Below, piece after piece: positions 17,329 to 25,329 of a stretch of DNA of 40,593 nt. The stretch is from Bacillota bacterium (GTDB lineage: Bacteria; Bacillota; Clostridia; Christensenellales; Aristaeellaceae), in NCBI GenBank assembly GCA_023395615.1, contig JAEWYP010000068.1, positions 1 to 40,593 on the forward strand, given 5' to 3'. Made by a program: the position numbers and the translations under genes. How positions within the stretch are numbered: the stretch's first letter is position 1; every line of letters begins with the position of its first letter. Below the pieces are notes generated by a model. It had not been told where the DNA came from and made no database searches. It was given only the letters and a program-made list of their open reading frames with translations.

Positions 17329-18526
17329 ACCGCTCCCCGTAACCGTACTCTGCGGCCTTGCGGATCCCCGCGAAGCAGCTTCCGCCCCGGCGATGCCGCC
17401 GTTTGATTCCCGCGTACTCGCGTTTTTAAGCGATCTTTCCGCCGCGCTGTTGGCCGATCGCCGCGTAAAGGTGTTTCCGGACGTCACCACGTTCGCGTTC
17501 TTCTGCCGCCGCGCCAGTCTGGAAAACCTGCGCAAGCCCTACGGAACGCTCCCGGACCGGCTGGGGCGCGGGCTGGTTTTCCACATCGCGCCGGGCAACG
17601 TGCCCATGAATTTCGCCTATTCGCTCACCGCGGCGCTGCTTGCGGGCAACGCAAACATCGTGAAGGCCAGCAGCCGGGATTTTGAGCAGACCAGCCTCGT
17701 CTGCGAAGCGATCGAAAGCCTGCTTGCGGGCGCGCACGCTTCCCTGCGCCCGTATGTGAACGTGGTTTTCTATCCGCGGGAACGGCAGGATGTTACCGAA
17801 GCGTTCAGCGCCCTGTGCGACGCGCGCGTCATCTGGGGCGGTGACGAAACCATCCGCCGCGTGCGGCAGGCGGCGCTTCCGCCCCGCGCGTTTGATATCA
17901 CCTTTGCCGACCGCTGGTCCGCGCTGGTTGCGGACGCGCAGGCGGTGGCCGAGACGGACAGCCAGACGCTCCGGGCAGCGGCGCAGGGTTTTTACAACGA
18001 TACCTACCTGTTCGACCAGAACGCCTGCACCGCCCCGCGGCTGGTGTACTGGCTGGGCGAAGGTCTCTCCCTCGCGACCGCGCAGGAACGTTTCTGGCGC
18101 GCGGTATGGGAATACGCGCAGCCGCGTTACCCTATCGATCCCGTGGTAGCGGTAGACAAGCGCACGGCGCTGTACCGCGCGGCGCTCACCCTGCCGGGCG
18201 CGCGGCTTGCGCCCATGCCGGACAACGTGGTAACCCGCATCCGTCTGGACGCGTTGCCCCCGGAAGCGGCGGATTTTCGCTGTGGAGGCGGTTGTTTTCT
18301 GGAGTTTGCCTCCCCCACATTGGACGCGCTGGCCCCTCTGCTGACCCAAAAGGCGCAAACCCTTTCCGTATTGGGGCTTTCGCCCTCCGCCCTGCGGGAT
18401 TTTGCCCTGCGTGGCGGCGTGCGCGGCGCGGACCGTATCACCCTCATCGGCCACACGCTGGATTTTGCCCTGATATGGGATGGGTACGACCTGATTGATA
18501 CACTTTCCCGCCGGATCGCGATATGA
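17315..18526 (+). CDS. LuxC-like acyl-thioester reductase
   Basis: 403-residue member of the LuxC acyl-CoA reductase family, related to aldehyde dehydrogenases. It should reduce a thioester or acyl-AMP, delivered by the LuxE-like partner, to an aldehyde with NADPH. The expected acyl-accepting cysteine is C238 in DQNACTAPRLVYW, matching the LuxC active-site segment. IAPGNVPMNF at 91-100 and LLAGNANIVKASSRD from 108 form the cofactor-binding region. The start ATG is in the last codons of the LuxE gene. The aldehyde could be the final group or be processed further by the SDR encoded upstream. Confidence 0.86.
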   Translation: MNRSEPLPVTVLCGLADPREAASAPAMPPFDSRVLAFLSDLSAALLADRRVKVFPDVTTFAFFCRRASLENLRKPYGTLPDRLGRGLVFHIAPGNVPMNFAYSLTAALLAGNANIVKASSRDFEQTSLVCEAIESLLAGAHASLRPYVNVVFYPRERQDVTEAFSALCDARVIWGGDETIRRVRQAALPPRAFDITFADRWSALVADAQAVAETDSQTLRAAAQGFYNDTYLFDQNACTAPRLVYWLGEGLSLATAQERFWRAVWEYAQPRYPIDPVVAVDKRTALYRAALTLPGARLAPMPDNVVTRIRLDALPPEAADFRCGGGCFLEFASPTLDALAPLLTQKAQTLSVLGLSPSALRDFALRGGVRGADRITLIGHTLDFALIWDGYDLIDTLSRRIAI

Positions 18527-18557
18527 TCCTCCATCCGATTTTTCAAAGAGGTGTGAT

Positions 18558-19526
18558 ATGGCTAAAACCTTGCTTTCCTTCGTGGTGCCCTGCTACCGCA
18601 GCGCCGAAACCATCGGCTCCGTCGTCGCGGAGATCGAACAAACCGTTGCGACGCGCGCAGCGGATTACGACCACGAAATCATCCTCGTCAACGACGGCAG
18701 CCCCGACAACGTCGCGCGGGTGATCGGGGGGTTGTGCGAGCAATACCCGCAGATTGTGTTTGTCAATCTCAGCCGCAATTTTGGGCAGCACAGCGCGCTG
18801 ATGGCCGGGTTTGCCCGTGCGCGCGGGGACATCGTCATCAGTCTGGACGACGACGGCCAGACCCCGGCGAACGAATGTTTTAAACTGATCGACAAGGTAG
18901 CCGAGGGCTATGATATTGTGTACGCGGAGTATCCGCAGCGCAAACAGAACGCTTTCCGCAACCTTGGCAGCCGCTTTAACGCCGCGTGCAACCACTTCTT
19001 TTTTGGCCAGCCGAGCGATTTGAAAGCCAACAGTTACTTTGCCTGCCAGCGTTTCGTGGTAGAATCCGCCCTGCAGTACCCCAACCCCTTCCCTTTTATC
19101 ACAGGGCTGCTGTTTCAAAGCGTGAGCACCTATTGTAACGTGCCCGTCAAGCATCGCCCGCGCCTGCACGGTCACAGCGGGTACACGCTTAAAAAGCTGA
19201 TCTCGCTGTGGACCAACGGGGTTACGGCCTTCTCCATCAAGCCCCTGCGCTTTGCCAACTATCTGGGCTGGATCACTGCCGTCGCAGGTTTTATTTTCGC
19301 CATTGTCACCGTGGTACGAAAAATCGTGAACCCGGCCATTGAAGCCGGCTGGTCCTCCACCATCGCGGTCATGCTGGTACTTGGCGGGGTGCTGATCGCC
19401 CTGATCGGCATCGTAGGCGAATACATCGGCCGCATATACTTAAGCATCAACCGCTGTCCGCAGTATGTGGTTCGCAACGTAATTGACCGCCGCGAATCCA
19501 CCGGGGAGAAGGACGAAACGCGATGA
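18558..19526 (+). CDS. Membrane-anchored GT2 glycosyltransferase, GtrB/ArnC/DPM1-like
   Basis: Probably loads a sugar from a nucleotide donor onto polyprenyl phosphate at the inner face of the membrane. ATG 18558, preceded by AGAGGTG, gives 322 residues. The GT-A domain has FVVPCYR at 8-14, LVNDGSPDN at 43-51 and RNFGQHSALMAGF. The DXD-type motif is SLDDDGQ, with D97-D99. Two helices at about 231-255 and 265-295 then anchor it, the arrangement of GtrB and dolichol-phosphate mannose synthases. It overlaps the next gene by four bases. The sugar donor is unknown; no nucleotide-sugar synthesis genes lie in the window. Confidence 0.88.
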   Translation: MAKTLLSFVVPCYRSAETIGSVVAEIEQTVATRAADYDHEIILVNDGSPDNVARVIGGLCEQYPQIVFVNLSRNFGQHSALMAGFARARGDIVISLDDDGQTPANECFKLIDKVAEGYDIVYAEYPQRKQNAFRNLGSRFNAACNHFFFGQPSDLKANSYFACQRFVVESALQYPNPFPFITGLLFQSVSTYCNVPVKHRPRLHGHSGYTLKKLISLWTNGVTAFSIKPLRFANYLGWITAVAGFIFAIVTVVRKIVNPAIEAGWSSTIAVMLVLGGVLIALIGIVGEYIGRIYLSINRCPQYVVRNVIDRRESTGEKDETR

Positions 19527-20263
19527 AAACCTTCCACGCAGCGTATGAAAAACGCAACCTCGGTGTGGATACCTACGAACTGCGCCCGGAACCCGGCGAT
19601 ACGCCGGACACCCTCGTTGCGGAGGAAAAGCGGCTGGCGGCGTCAGGCGCGCAGTATCTGGTAATGAAAACGCCGGTGGATTCCCCCGAATGGCTCTTTA
19701 ACCTTCCCGGGCTCGGTTATACCTTTGTGGAAACGGTATTTCACGTCGCTATCAAGGCCAAAGAGTATCATATGCCCGAGGAGATCGCCCGCTTCGACCG
19801 CGGCCTGACCGTGGCGGAACGCACGGAAACGCTCGACCGTGAACGCGTGTATGCGCTGATCCGCTCCGGCGTGTTTAAAAGCGACCGGGTATCCGTCGAT
19901 CCGGCGTTCACGCTGGCACAATCCGGCGCACGGTACGCCAACTGGCTGGCGCAGATGCTGGCAAAAGGCGGCAAGCTGTACGAAGTGCTGCAAAAAGATC
20001 GTCCCATCGGTTTTTTTGTGATTGTCCGCGTGGATAAACGCACCGTGGACCCGGTGCTGATGGGCCTGTACGACGAGGCTCGTGACCGGGGCATGGGGGC
20101 GCTGCTGCACAAAAAGACGTTGGACACCTGCTTTACATGGAACTGCGACCGCCTCACCTCCACCATCGTAAGCAACAACGCCAAGGTGCTTCGCGTTTAC
20201 GTAAACGCCGGCGCTACGATTGCCGATACCGAATACACCTACGTAAAGCATCTGAACAGATAA
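19523..20263 (+). CDS. GNAT-family N-acyltransferase (WecD-like)
   Basis: 246 residues. The C-terminal half carries the GNAT fold: GFFVIVRVDKRTVDPVLMGL leads into the acetyl-CoA strand, and SNNAKVLRVYVNAGATIADTEY is the usual terminal segment of this family. The N-terminal half, with GLGYTFVETVFHV, resembles sugar-amine acetyltransferases of the WecD/FdtC type. An amino-sugar acceptor would fit the glycosyltransferase it is coupled to (ATGA overlap at 19523-19526). A CoA thioester is the usual donor, but acyl-ACP is conceivable here. Confidence is high in the fold and low in the substrate. Confidence 0.7.
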   Translation: MKTFHAAYEKRNLGVDTYELRPEPGDTPDTLVAEEKRLAASGAQYLVMKTPVDSPEWLFNLPGLGYTFVETVFHVAIKAKEYHMPEEIARFDRGLTVAERTETLDRERVYALIRSGVFKSDRVSVDPAFTLAQSGARYANWLAQMLAKGGKLYEVLQKDRPIGFFVIVRVDKRTVDPVLMGLYDEARDRGMGALLHKKTLDTCFTWNCDRLTSTIVSNNAKVLRVYVNAGATIADTEYTYVKHLNR

Positions 20264-20275
20264 AGGAGCCGCCCG

Positions 20276-20668
20276 ATGACCCAGAACGTTCATCCCCCGC
20301 GCAGCGGGGTACGCCCGTCGCGCGTTCCCCCAAAGGATTTTTTGCTTTTACACCTCACCCTGCTTTTATACGCCGTAGCCAGCGTGTTCGCCAAGGCCGC
20401 GGGCGGTAACCTCGCCGCGAGGGATTACTCGCCAACCGTTATTTTTCTGGTGCTGGAAGCGGTCACGCTGGGCGTTTACGCGGTGCTCTGGCAGCAGACG
20501 CTCAAACGGATGCCGTTAAGCTTCGCCTACAGCAATAAGGCCGTGTGCACGCTGTGGTCGTGTCTTTTTGGGTTGCTTTTTTTCGGCGAAAGCCTTACAT
20601 TGGGAAAGGCACTTGGCATTGTGGTGGTGCTGGCGGGCGTATGGCTGGTGGTGAGCGAGCATGAATAG
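20276..20668 (+). CDS. Small EamA/SMR-like membrane protein, ArnE-like half of a flippase pair
   Basis: 130 residues with four hydrophobic segments after a 23-residue polar N-terminus, the size and layout of SMR proteins and of ArnE. The motif FAYSNKAVCTLWSCLFGLLFFGESLT in segment three and the IVVVLAGVWLVV helix match the EamA-like repeat. ArnE and ArnF together move polyprenyl-phosphate-aminoarabinose across the membrane. This protein and the next one, overlapping by eight bases and following an ArnC-like enzyme, look like the same arrangement. The start follows AAGGAG at 20264-20269. Confidence 0.75.
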   Translation: MTQNVHPPRSGVRPSRVPPKDFLLLHLTLLLYAVASVFAKAAGGNLAARDYSPTVIFLVLEAVTLGVYAVLWQQTLKRMPLSFAYSNKAVCTLWSCLFGLLFFGESLTLGKALGIVVVLAGVWLVVSEHE

Positions 20669-21002
20669 CGGCGTCCTCATCTACCTGTTTACTCCGCTGG
20701 TTTCGGCGGTTTCCCAGCTGATGCTGAAAAAAGCGGCGGACAACCCGAAGTACACAGGCGTGCGCTTCTACTTTAACCCCATGGTCATCTTCGCCTATGT
20801 GCTGTTTTTCGGTTGTATGGTACTGAACATCATCGCCCTGCAAACGCTGGATTTATCGGTGGCAAGCGTGCTGGAAGCCAGCGGCTTCCTGTATGTGATG
20901 GTGCTGGGCGCCCTGTTCCTCAAGGAAAAGATCACCGCGAAAAAGCTGATCGGCAACGCGCTGATCGTTGCCGGTATCGCGATTACACTGTTTGTGAAGT
21001 AA
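20661..21002 (+). CDS. Small EmrE/ArnF-like membrane protein, second half of a flippase pair
   Basis: 113 residues, four hydrophobic helices with very short loops: VLIYLFTPLVSAVSQLMLKK, VIFAYVLFFGCMVLNIIALQ, SVLEASGFLYVMVLGALFL and IGNALIVAGIAITLFV. The sequence is typical of SMR/EamA-like small proteins such as EmrE and ArnF. It starts inside the stop of its partner (ATG at 20661). It probably forms a heterodimer that flips the lipid-linked product of the GT2 enzyme, replacing the GtrA-type flippase that usually goes with GtrB. A multidrug exporter is the alternative. Confidence 0.75.
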   Translation: MNSGVLIYLFTPLVSAVSQLMLKKAADNPKYTGVRFYFNPMVIFAYVLFFGCMVLNIIALQTLDLSVASVLEASGFLYVMVLGALFLKEKITAKKLIGNALIVAGIAITLFVK

Positions 21003-21014
21003 AGGAGCCGTTCT

Positions 21015-21584
21015 ATGCATCATATCGGCACACAGGTTTTATCCACGGAGCGCCTTACCCTGCGCCCCTTCACGCTTGCGGACGCGCCCGCGATGTTTCG
21101 CAACTGGGCCAGCGACCCGGAAGTAACCAAATATCTCACCTGGCCCACCCATCCGGATGTGGAGACATCCGAAAAAGTACTGCGGGAATGGGTGGCGCTG
21201 TACCGCGAGCCGGATTTTTACCAATGGGCCATCGTACCCAAGGACTACAGCGAACCCATCGGCAGCATCGCGGCGGTGCGTGTGGATAACAACGTGCAAA
21301 GCGTACACATCGGCTACTGCATCGGCAGACGATGGTGGCGGCAGGGCTATACCAGCGAAGCCATGCAGGAAATGCTTCGGTTCTTCTTTGAAGACGTCGG
21401 GGTAAACCGCATCGATTCCCGGCACGATCCGCGCAATCCCAACTCCGGCAGGGTTATGGTTCACTGCGGCATGCACCGTGAAGGTACCGTGCGCCAGGGC
21501 GACCTCAACAATCAGGGGATTTGCGACTATGTCCTGTACGGCATTCTGGCGGAAGATTATTTTGCGGCAAAGGCCGAGCGGTAA
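21015..21584 (+). CDS. GNAT-family N-acetyltransferase, RimJ/RimL-like
   Basis: 189 residues. TERLTLRPFTLADAPAMFRNWASDPEV at the N-terminus and RRWWRQGYTSEAMQEMLRFFF in the middle, the acetyl-CoA-binding segment, are typical of the RimJ/RimL branch. NPNSGRVMVHCGMHREGTVRQ is the usual C-terminal signature. These enzymes acetylate protein N-termini, amino acids or small amines. It follows the ArnF-like gene by 12 bases with AAGGAG before the ATG. It is the last gene of the run and could belong either to it or simply be a neighbour; no terminator separates it from the run. Confidence 0.85.
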   Translation: MHHIGTQVLSTERLTLRPFTLADAPAMFRNWASDPEVTKYLTWPTHPDVETSEKVLREWVALYREPDFYQWAIVPKDYSEPIGSIAAVRVDNNVQSVHIGYCIGRRWWRQGYTSEAMQEMLRFFFEDVGVNRIDSRHDPRNPNSGRVMVHCGMHREGTVRQGDLNNQGICDYVLYGILAEDYFAAKAER

Positions 21585-21609
21585 ACAAAGGTTTCATTCG
21601 TATCATCCG

Positions 21610-21648
21610 CCCCGCGTCCGCGCGGGGCTTTCCGGGGCCGTGCCCCGG
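21610..21648 (+). other. Two adjacent GC-rich hairpins before trpS
   Basis: The first is CCCCGCG (21610-21616) pairing with CGCGGGG (21621-21627) over a four-base loop. The second is CCGGGGC (21632-21638) pairing with GCCCCGG (21642-21648) over three bases. Neither has a proper U-tract (only CTTTCC follows the first). They could mark an RNA processing point or slow read-through between the 12-gene run and trpS. The 86-base gap is too short for a T-box leader. Confidence 0.5.
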
Positions 21649-21670
21649 TATATAAAAGGAGGAACCCGTC

Positions 21671-22693
21671 ATGCAAGCCCAACCCGTACCCGAACATAAA
21701 CCCATCATCTTCTCCGGCATCCAGCCTTCCGGCCTGCTCACGCTTGGCAACTATATCGGCGCCCTGCGGAATTTCAAGCTGTTGGAGGATGATTACGACT
21801 GTATTTACTGCGTTGTCGATCTGCACACCCTGACCGTGCGGCAGGACCCGGCCCAGCTTCGCAAACGCTGCCTGGAAATCGCGGCCATCTACATGGCCGT
21901 CGGGCTTGACCCCGATAAAAGCCTGATCTTCTGCCAGAGCCACGTAAGCGCACACGCGGAACTGTCGTGGATTTTAAGCAACTTCACCTACGTGGGCGAA
22001 TTACAGCGCATGACCCAGTACAAAGATAAGTGCGCCAAGCACGCCGACAACATCAACGCGGGCCTTCTCACCTATCCGGTGCTGATGGCTGCGGATATCC
22101 TGCTGTACCAGACCCATCTTGTGCCTATCGGCGCGGATCAGAAGCAGCATCTGGAGATTACGCGCGACATTGCCCAGCGCTTCAACGGCCTGTACGGCGA
22201 CGTGTTCACCATCCCGGACGCCTACATCGGCAAAGTGGGCAGCCGCGTGATGAGCCTGCAGGAGCCGACGCGCAAAATGAGCAAGTCCGATCCTGAGGAA
22301 ACCTACATCGGCATCCTCGACAAGCCGGAGGATATTCGCCGCAAGATGAAACGCGCCGTTACGGACAGCGACGGGGAAATCCGCTTCGACCCCGAAACCA
22401 AACCCGGCGTAAGCAACCTGCTCAGCATTCTGTCCGCCCTGTCCGGCAGTACCACGGATCAGCTGGTAAGCGACCTGTCCGGTAAAGGCTATGGGGAGCT
22501 GAAAACCCGCGTGACCGACTGTGTGATCGAAACCCTCGCCCCCATCCAGGCCGAGTACGACCGCATTATGGCCGATAAGGCCACCCTGCAGGCCATACTG
22601 GACCGTAACGCGCTGGAAGCCTCGCGCCGCGCCAACCGGACGCTGGACAAGGTAAAACGCAAAGTGGGGCTTGCGCCCCACGGCAAGGCCTGA
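21671..22693 (+). CDS. trpS: Tryptophan--tRNA ligase TrpS
   Basis: Class I aminoacyl-tRNA synthetase that charges tRNA-Trp. The 340-residue chain has SGIQPSGLLTLGNYIGAL at the N-terminus, where TLGN replaces the HIGH motif in this family, and RKMSKSDP at 201-208 (KMSKS 202-206). VPIGADQKQHLEITRDIA is the tryptophan/adenylate pocket region. The start ATG follows GGAGG at 21659-21663. It is followed 35 bases later by the FAD enzyme on the same strand. No anti-terminator T-box precedes it in this window. Confidence 0.96.
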   Translation: MQAQPVPEHKPIIFSGIQPSGLLTLGNYIGALRNFKLLEDDYDCIYCVVDLHTLTVRQDPAQLRKRCLEIAAIYMAVGLDPDKSLIFCQSHVSAHAELSWILSNFTYVGELQRMTQYKDKCAKHADNINAGLLTYPVLMAADILLYQTHLVPIGADQKQHLEITRDIAQRFNGLYGDVFTIPDAYIGKVGSRVMSLQEPTRKMSKSDPEETYIGILDKPEDIRRKMKRAVTDSDGEIRFDPETKPGVSNLLSILSALSGSTTDQLVSDLSGKGYGELKTRVTDCVIETLAPIQAEYDRIMADKATLQAILDRNALEASRRANRTLDKVKRKVGLAPHGKA

Positions 22694-22728
22694 CCTCCCC
22701 CTACCCGACCGCCTGAAGGAGCATTTTT

Positions 22729-24144
22729 ATGAACGAAAATCGCCAGTACGACGTTATTATCATCGGCGCAGGCCCCGCGGGCATCTTCACCGCGCTGGAA
22801 ATGACCGAACGCAAACCCGGCAGCCGCGTGCTGATCGTGGACACGGGCCGGCAGATCAAGTACCGCGCGTGTCCCGCGCGCATCAACGGCCAGTGCGCTC
22901 ACTGCGACCCCTGCGCCATCGTGCATGGCTGGGCGGGTGCGGGCGCGTTCAGCGACGGCAAGCTGAGCCTCTCCGACGAAGTCGGCGGCCAGATCAGCGA
23001 ATATATGGGCCACAAACGCGCCATGGAATATATCAAGCGCGCGGATGATATTTACCTGCGCTTCGGAGCCAGCCCTGTAGTGCACGGCAACGATGACCGC
23101 CGTGTGGAGGAAATCGCCTATCAGGCCAGCCGCCACAACATCCGCCTGATTCCCTGCCCGGTGCGCCATCTGGGCACGGAAAACGCCGGGCCGGTGCTGG
23201 GCGCCATGCATGACCATCTGGTGGAGAAGACCGAAACCACCTTTATGGAGTTAACGACCGCGCAGGAAATACTGGTAGAGAACGGCCACGTAACCGGCGT
23301 GCGCATCCAACCCCGCAACGGCGAATCCTTTGTGGCCAACGCACCCTGTGTGGTGGCCGCCCCTGGCCGCGGCGGCGCGCAATGGCTGACCGAAACGGTC
23401 AACCGGCTGGGTTTGCGCACCAAGAACAACGAAGTGGATATCGGAGTTCGTGTGGAAGTGCCCAACTCCATTATGGACCCCCTGACCACCGACCTGTACG
23501 AGGCCAAGCTGGTTTATTACAGCGATACCTACGAAAACAAGGTGCGTACCTTCTGCATGAACCCCGGCGGAGAGGTGAGCCAGGAGCACTACGAAGGCGG
23601 CATCGCCGTGGTGAACGGCCACAGCTACGAGGACCCCGCCAAGCGCACCGGTAACACCAACTTCGCGCTGCTGGTAAGCACCTCTTTTACCGAGCCGTTC
23701 AACCAGCCCATCGAGTACGGCCGCTACATCGCGCAGCTGGGCAACATGCTCACCGGCGGGCCGATTATGGTACAGCGTCTGGGTGATCTGCTGAAAGGCC
23801 GCCGCACCGACGCGAGCCGCCTGCGCAAATCCACCACGATCCCCACGTTGTCCACCGCTGTGCCCGGCGATTTAAGCTTCGTGCTGCCCGCCCGGCACCT
23901 GACCAGCATCATCGAGGCGCTGCGCGCGTTCGACCATCTGGCTCCCGGCCTGTACAGCCAGAATACGCTGCTCTACGGCGTGGAAGTGAAGTTCTATTCC
24001 AGCAAGGTACTGGTGGGCAACAATTTTGAAACGGAAATCAAAGGCCTGTACGCCATCGGCGACGGCGCAGGCATCACCCGCGGGCTGATGCAGGCCAGCG
24101 TAACCGGCATGGCCGTGGCGGATGACATTGTAAGCCAGAACTGA
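22729..24144 (+). CDS. Uncharacterised FAD-dependent dehydrogenase, COG2509 type
   Basis: 471 residues with an N-terminal dinucleotide-binding motif GAGPAG at 13-18 and a C-terminal GLYAIGDGAGITRGLMQA segment that closes the FAD site. Between them a cysteine cluster, C48, C56, C59 and C62 (CPARINGQCAHCDPC), is followed by GWAGAGAFSDGKLS. This combination is the hallmark of the COG2509 family, whose reaction is unknown to me. The cysteines could bind an iron-sulfur cluster or act in redox chemistry, which is inference. It shares its transcript with trpS and ends just before a good terminator. Confidence 0.82.
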   Translation: MNENRQYDVIIIGAGPAGIFTALEMTERKPGSRVLIVDTGRQIKYRACPARINGQCAHCDPCAIVHGWAGAGAFSDGKLSLSDEVGGQISEYMGHKRAMEYIKRADDIYLRFGASPVVHGNDDRRVEEIAYQASRHNIRLIPCPVRHLGTENAGPVLGAMHDHLVEKTETTFMELTTAQEILVENGHVTGVRIQPRNGESFVANAPCVVAAPGRGGAQWLTETVNRLGLRTKNNEVDIGVRVEVPNSIMDPLTTDLYEAKLVYYSDTYENKVRTFCMNPGGEVSQEHYEGGIAVVNGHSYEDPAKRTGNTNFALLVSTSFTEPFNQPIEYGRYIAQLGNMLTGGPIMVQRLGDLLKGRRTDASRLRKSTTIPTLSTAVPGDLSFVLPARHLTSIIEALRAFDHLAPGLYSQNTLLYGVEVKFYSSKVLVGNNFETEIKGLYAIGDGAGITRGLMQASVTGMAVADDIVSQN

Positions 24145-24163
24145 CAACGCTTCAGATACCCAG

Positions 24164-24197
24164 CACCCCGCCGGATCAGCTTCCGACGGGGTGTTTT
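24164..24197 (+). terminator. Intrinsic terminator after trpS and the FAD enzyme gene
   Basis: CACCCCG at 24164-24170 pairs with CGGGGTG at 24187-24193. After one mismatch, CGGA and TCCG extend the stem by four pairs, around a six-base loop. TTTT follows at 24194-24197 and more T residues come after GC. It lies 19 bases past the stop, between two convergent transcripts. Confidence 0.8.
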
Positions 24198-24215
24198 GCT
24201 TCTTTAAAACTACAA

Positions 24216-25301
24216 CTACTGCAAAAACTGCGCGATCGCATCCCGGTTACGGTCCAGACTGGGCACCAGCACATCCATCCCGGCGATGTTCTGGCTGCTG
24301 TAACCTCCGTTCACCGGCACGGTCAGGCTGTCCCAATTCACATCGCCAAGCTTCAGCAACACAGGCACCAGCGAAGCCGCATCCGCCAGAGTCATATCTG
24401 TCCAGATTTGTGGAAGCACCCGCATTACCAGATTGCCAAGCGTAAGCGCGTCCAGCTGGCGCAGGCGCGCGTACGCCGCTTCGATCACCTTGCGCTGGCG
24501 GCCGACCCGCTGAAAATCGCTGTCGATTTTACGGATCCGGCTATAGCACAGCGCCTGTTTGCCGGTCAATGTCTGCTCCCCTGCGCTTTCCAGCAGCTGG
24601 TCGTTCTTGGGGTACCCATTCTGGGTGTTATAGTACTTTAAAATCGAGTTTAACTGTTTTCGTTCCGACGTGCTCACGTCCACCGTGACCCCGCCGATCT
24701 GGTCGATCACCTGTACCATCAGCGAAAAATTCACTGCCACGGTGCGGTCAACCGTTACGCCGAAATTGTTGAGAAGCGTCTGCTTTAGCAGTTCCGCGCC
24801 ACCAAAGACATACGCGGCGTTCAGCCGTGTTTTGCCGTGTCCGGGAATTTTCACATACAGATCGCGCAGGAAGGAAACCAACCGGATCTGCCCCGTCTGT
24901 ACGTTGATCTGGAACAGGAGCATGGTGTCGCTCCGCCCCCGCTGTTTCACGGTGTACGCGTCGGTGCCGATCAGCAGTACCCGCAGGGTGTTTGAGTCGC
25001 CAAGGCCCAGCACGGCAGGCAATACGCCGGTTGACGGCGCGGCCTCCTGCCCGCCCGGAGGCGGAAGCACCGTTTCCGCAGCGCCGCTGGCAGCGTTCGG
25101 CTGATGATCATCCCCATGATCCGCCGGTTCCGGCGTTGTTCCCGGGTGTGCCAGCCACGGCGCTTCGGTCACAGGCGCCAGCACCGCATCGGAAGGGTCT
25201 GCCCCCTGTGCCATGGCATTGGGAAATACAGCAAAAAGCAGTAGCGCCATCACAAGTATGGCGACGGCGCGCCGCCAAAGGGAACGGCTTTGGTTTTTCA
25301 T
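24216..25301 (-). CDS. LCP-family cell-wall phosphotransferase (LytR-CpsA-Psr)
   Basis: Anchors polyprenyl-linked secondary polymers such as teichoic acid or capsule to peptidoglycan. ATG 25301, preceded by GGGAGGG, gives 361 residues. There is one membrane helix at about 11-30, then a Pro/Ala-rich linker to residue 98, then the LCP domain from about 103 to 270. Its key residues are R121, R123 and D125 (RGRSDTM), R146/D147 (SFLRDLYV), and the CYSRIRKID and RVGRQR motifs that bind the lipid pyrophosphate. It is 28 bases downstream of the CDF gene on the same strand. It could ligate a glycan modified by the 12-gene run, but nothing here proves it. Confidence 0.9.
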   Translation of the reverse strand: MKNQSRSLWRRAVAILVMALLLFAVFPNAMAQGADPSDAVLAPVTEAPWLAHPGTTPEPADHGDDHQPNAASGAAETVLPPPGGQEAAPSTGVLPAVLGLGDSNTLRVLLIGTDAYTVKQRGRSDTMLLFQINVQTGQIRLVSFLRDLYVKIPGHGKTRLNAAYVFGGAELLKQTLLNNFGVTVDRTVAVNFSLMVQVIDQIGGVTVDVSTSERKQLNSILKYYNTQNGYPKNDQLLESAGEQTLTGKQALCYSRIRKIDSDFQRVGRQRKVIEAAYARLRQLDALTLGNLVMRVLPQIWTDMTLADAASLVPVLLKLGDVNWDSLTVPVNGGYSSQNIAGMDVLVPSLDRNRDAIAQFLQ

Positions 25302-25329
25302 ACGGTTCCCTCCCGCATTTCCCTGCCGG

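Noticed and set aside
14630..18526. A bioluminescence (lux) operon
   Set aside because: LuxC- and LuxE-like genes are present, but no luciferase subunits, LuxD or LuxG are nearby. Such genes also occur in surface-polymer clusters, which the neighbours support.
21585..21670. T-box riboswitch before trpS
   Set aside because: The gap is only 86 bases and shows no T-box sequence or antiterminator. The two hairpins also lack U-tracts, so I did not call an intrinsic terminator.
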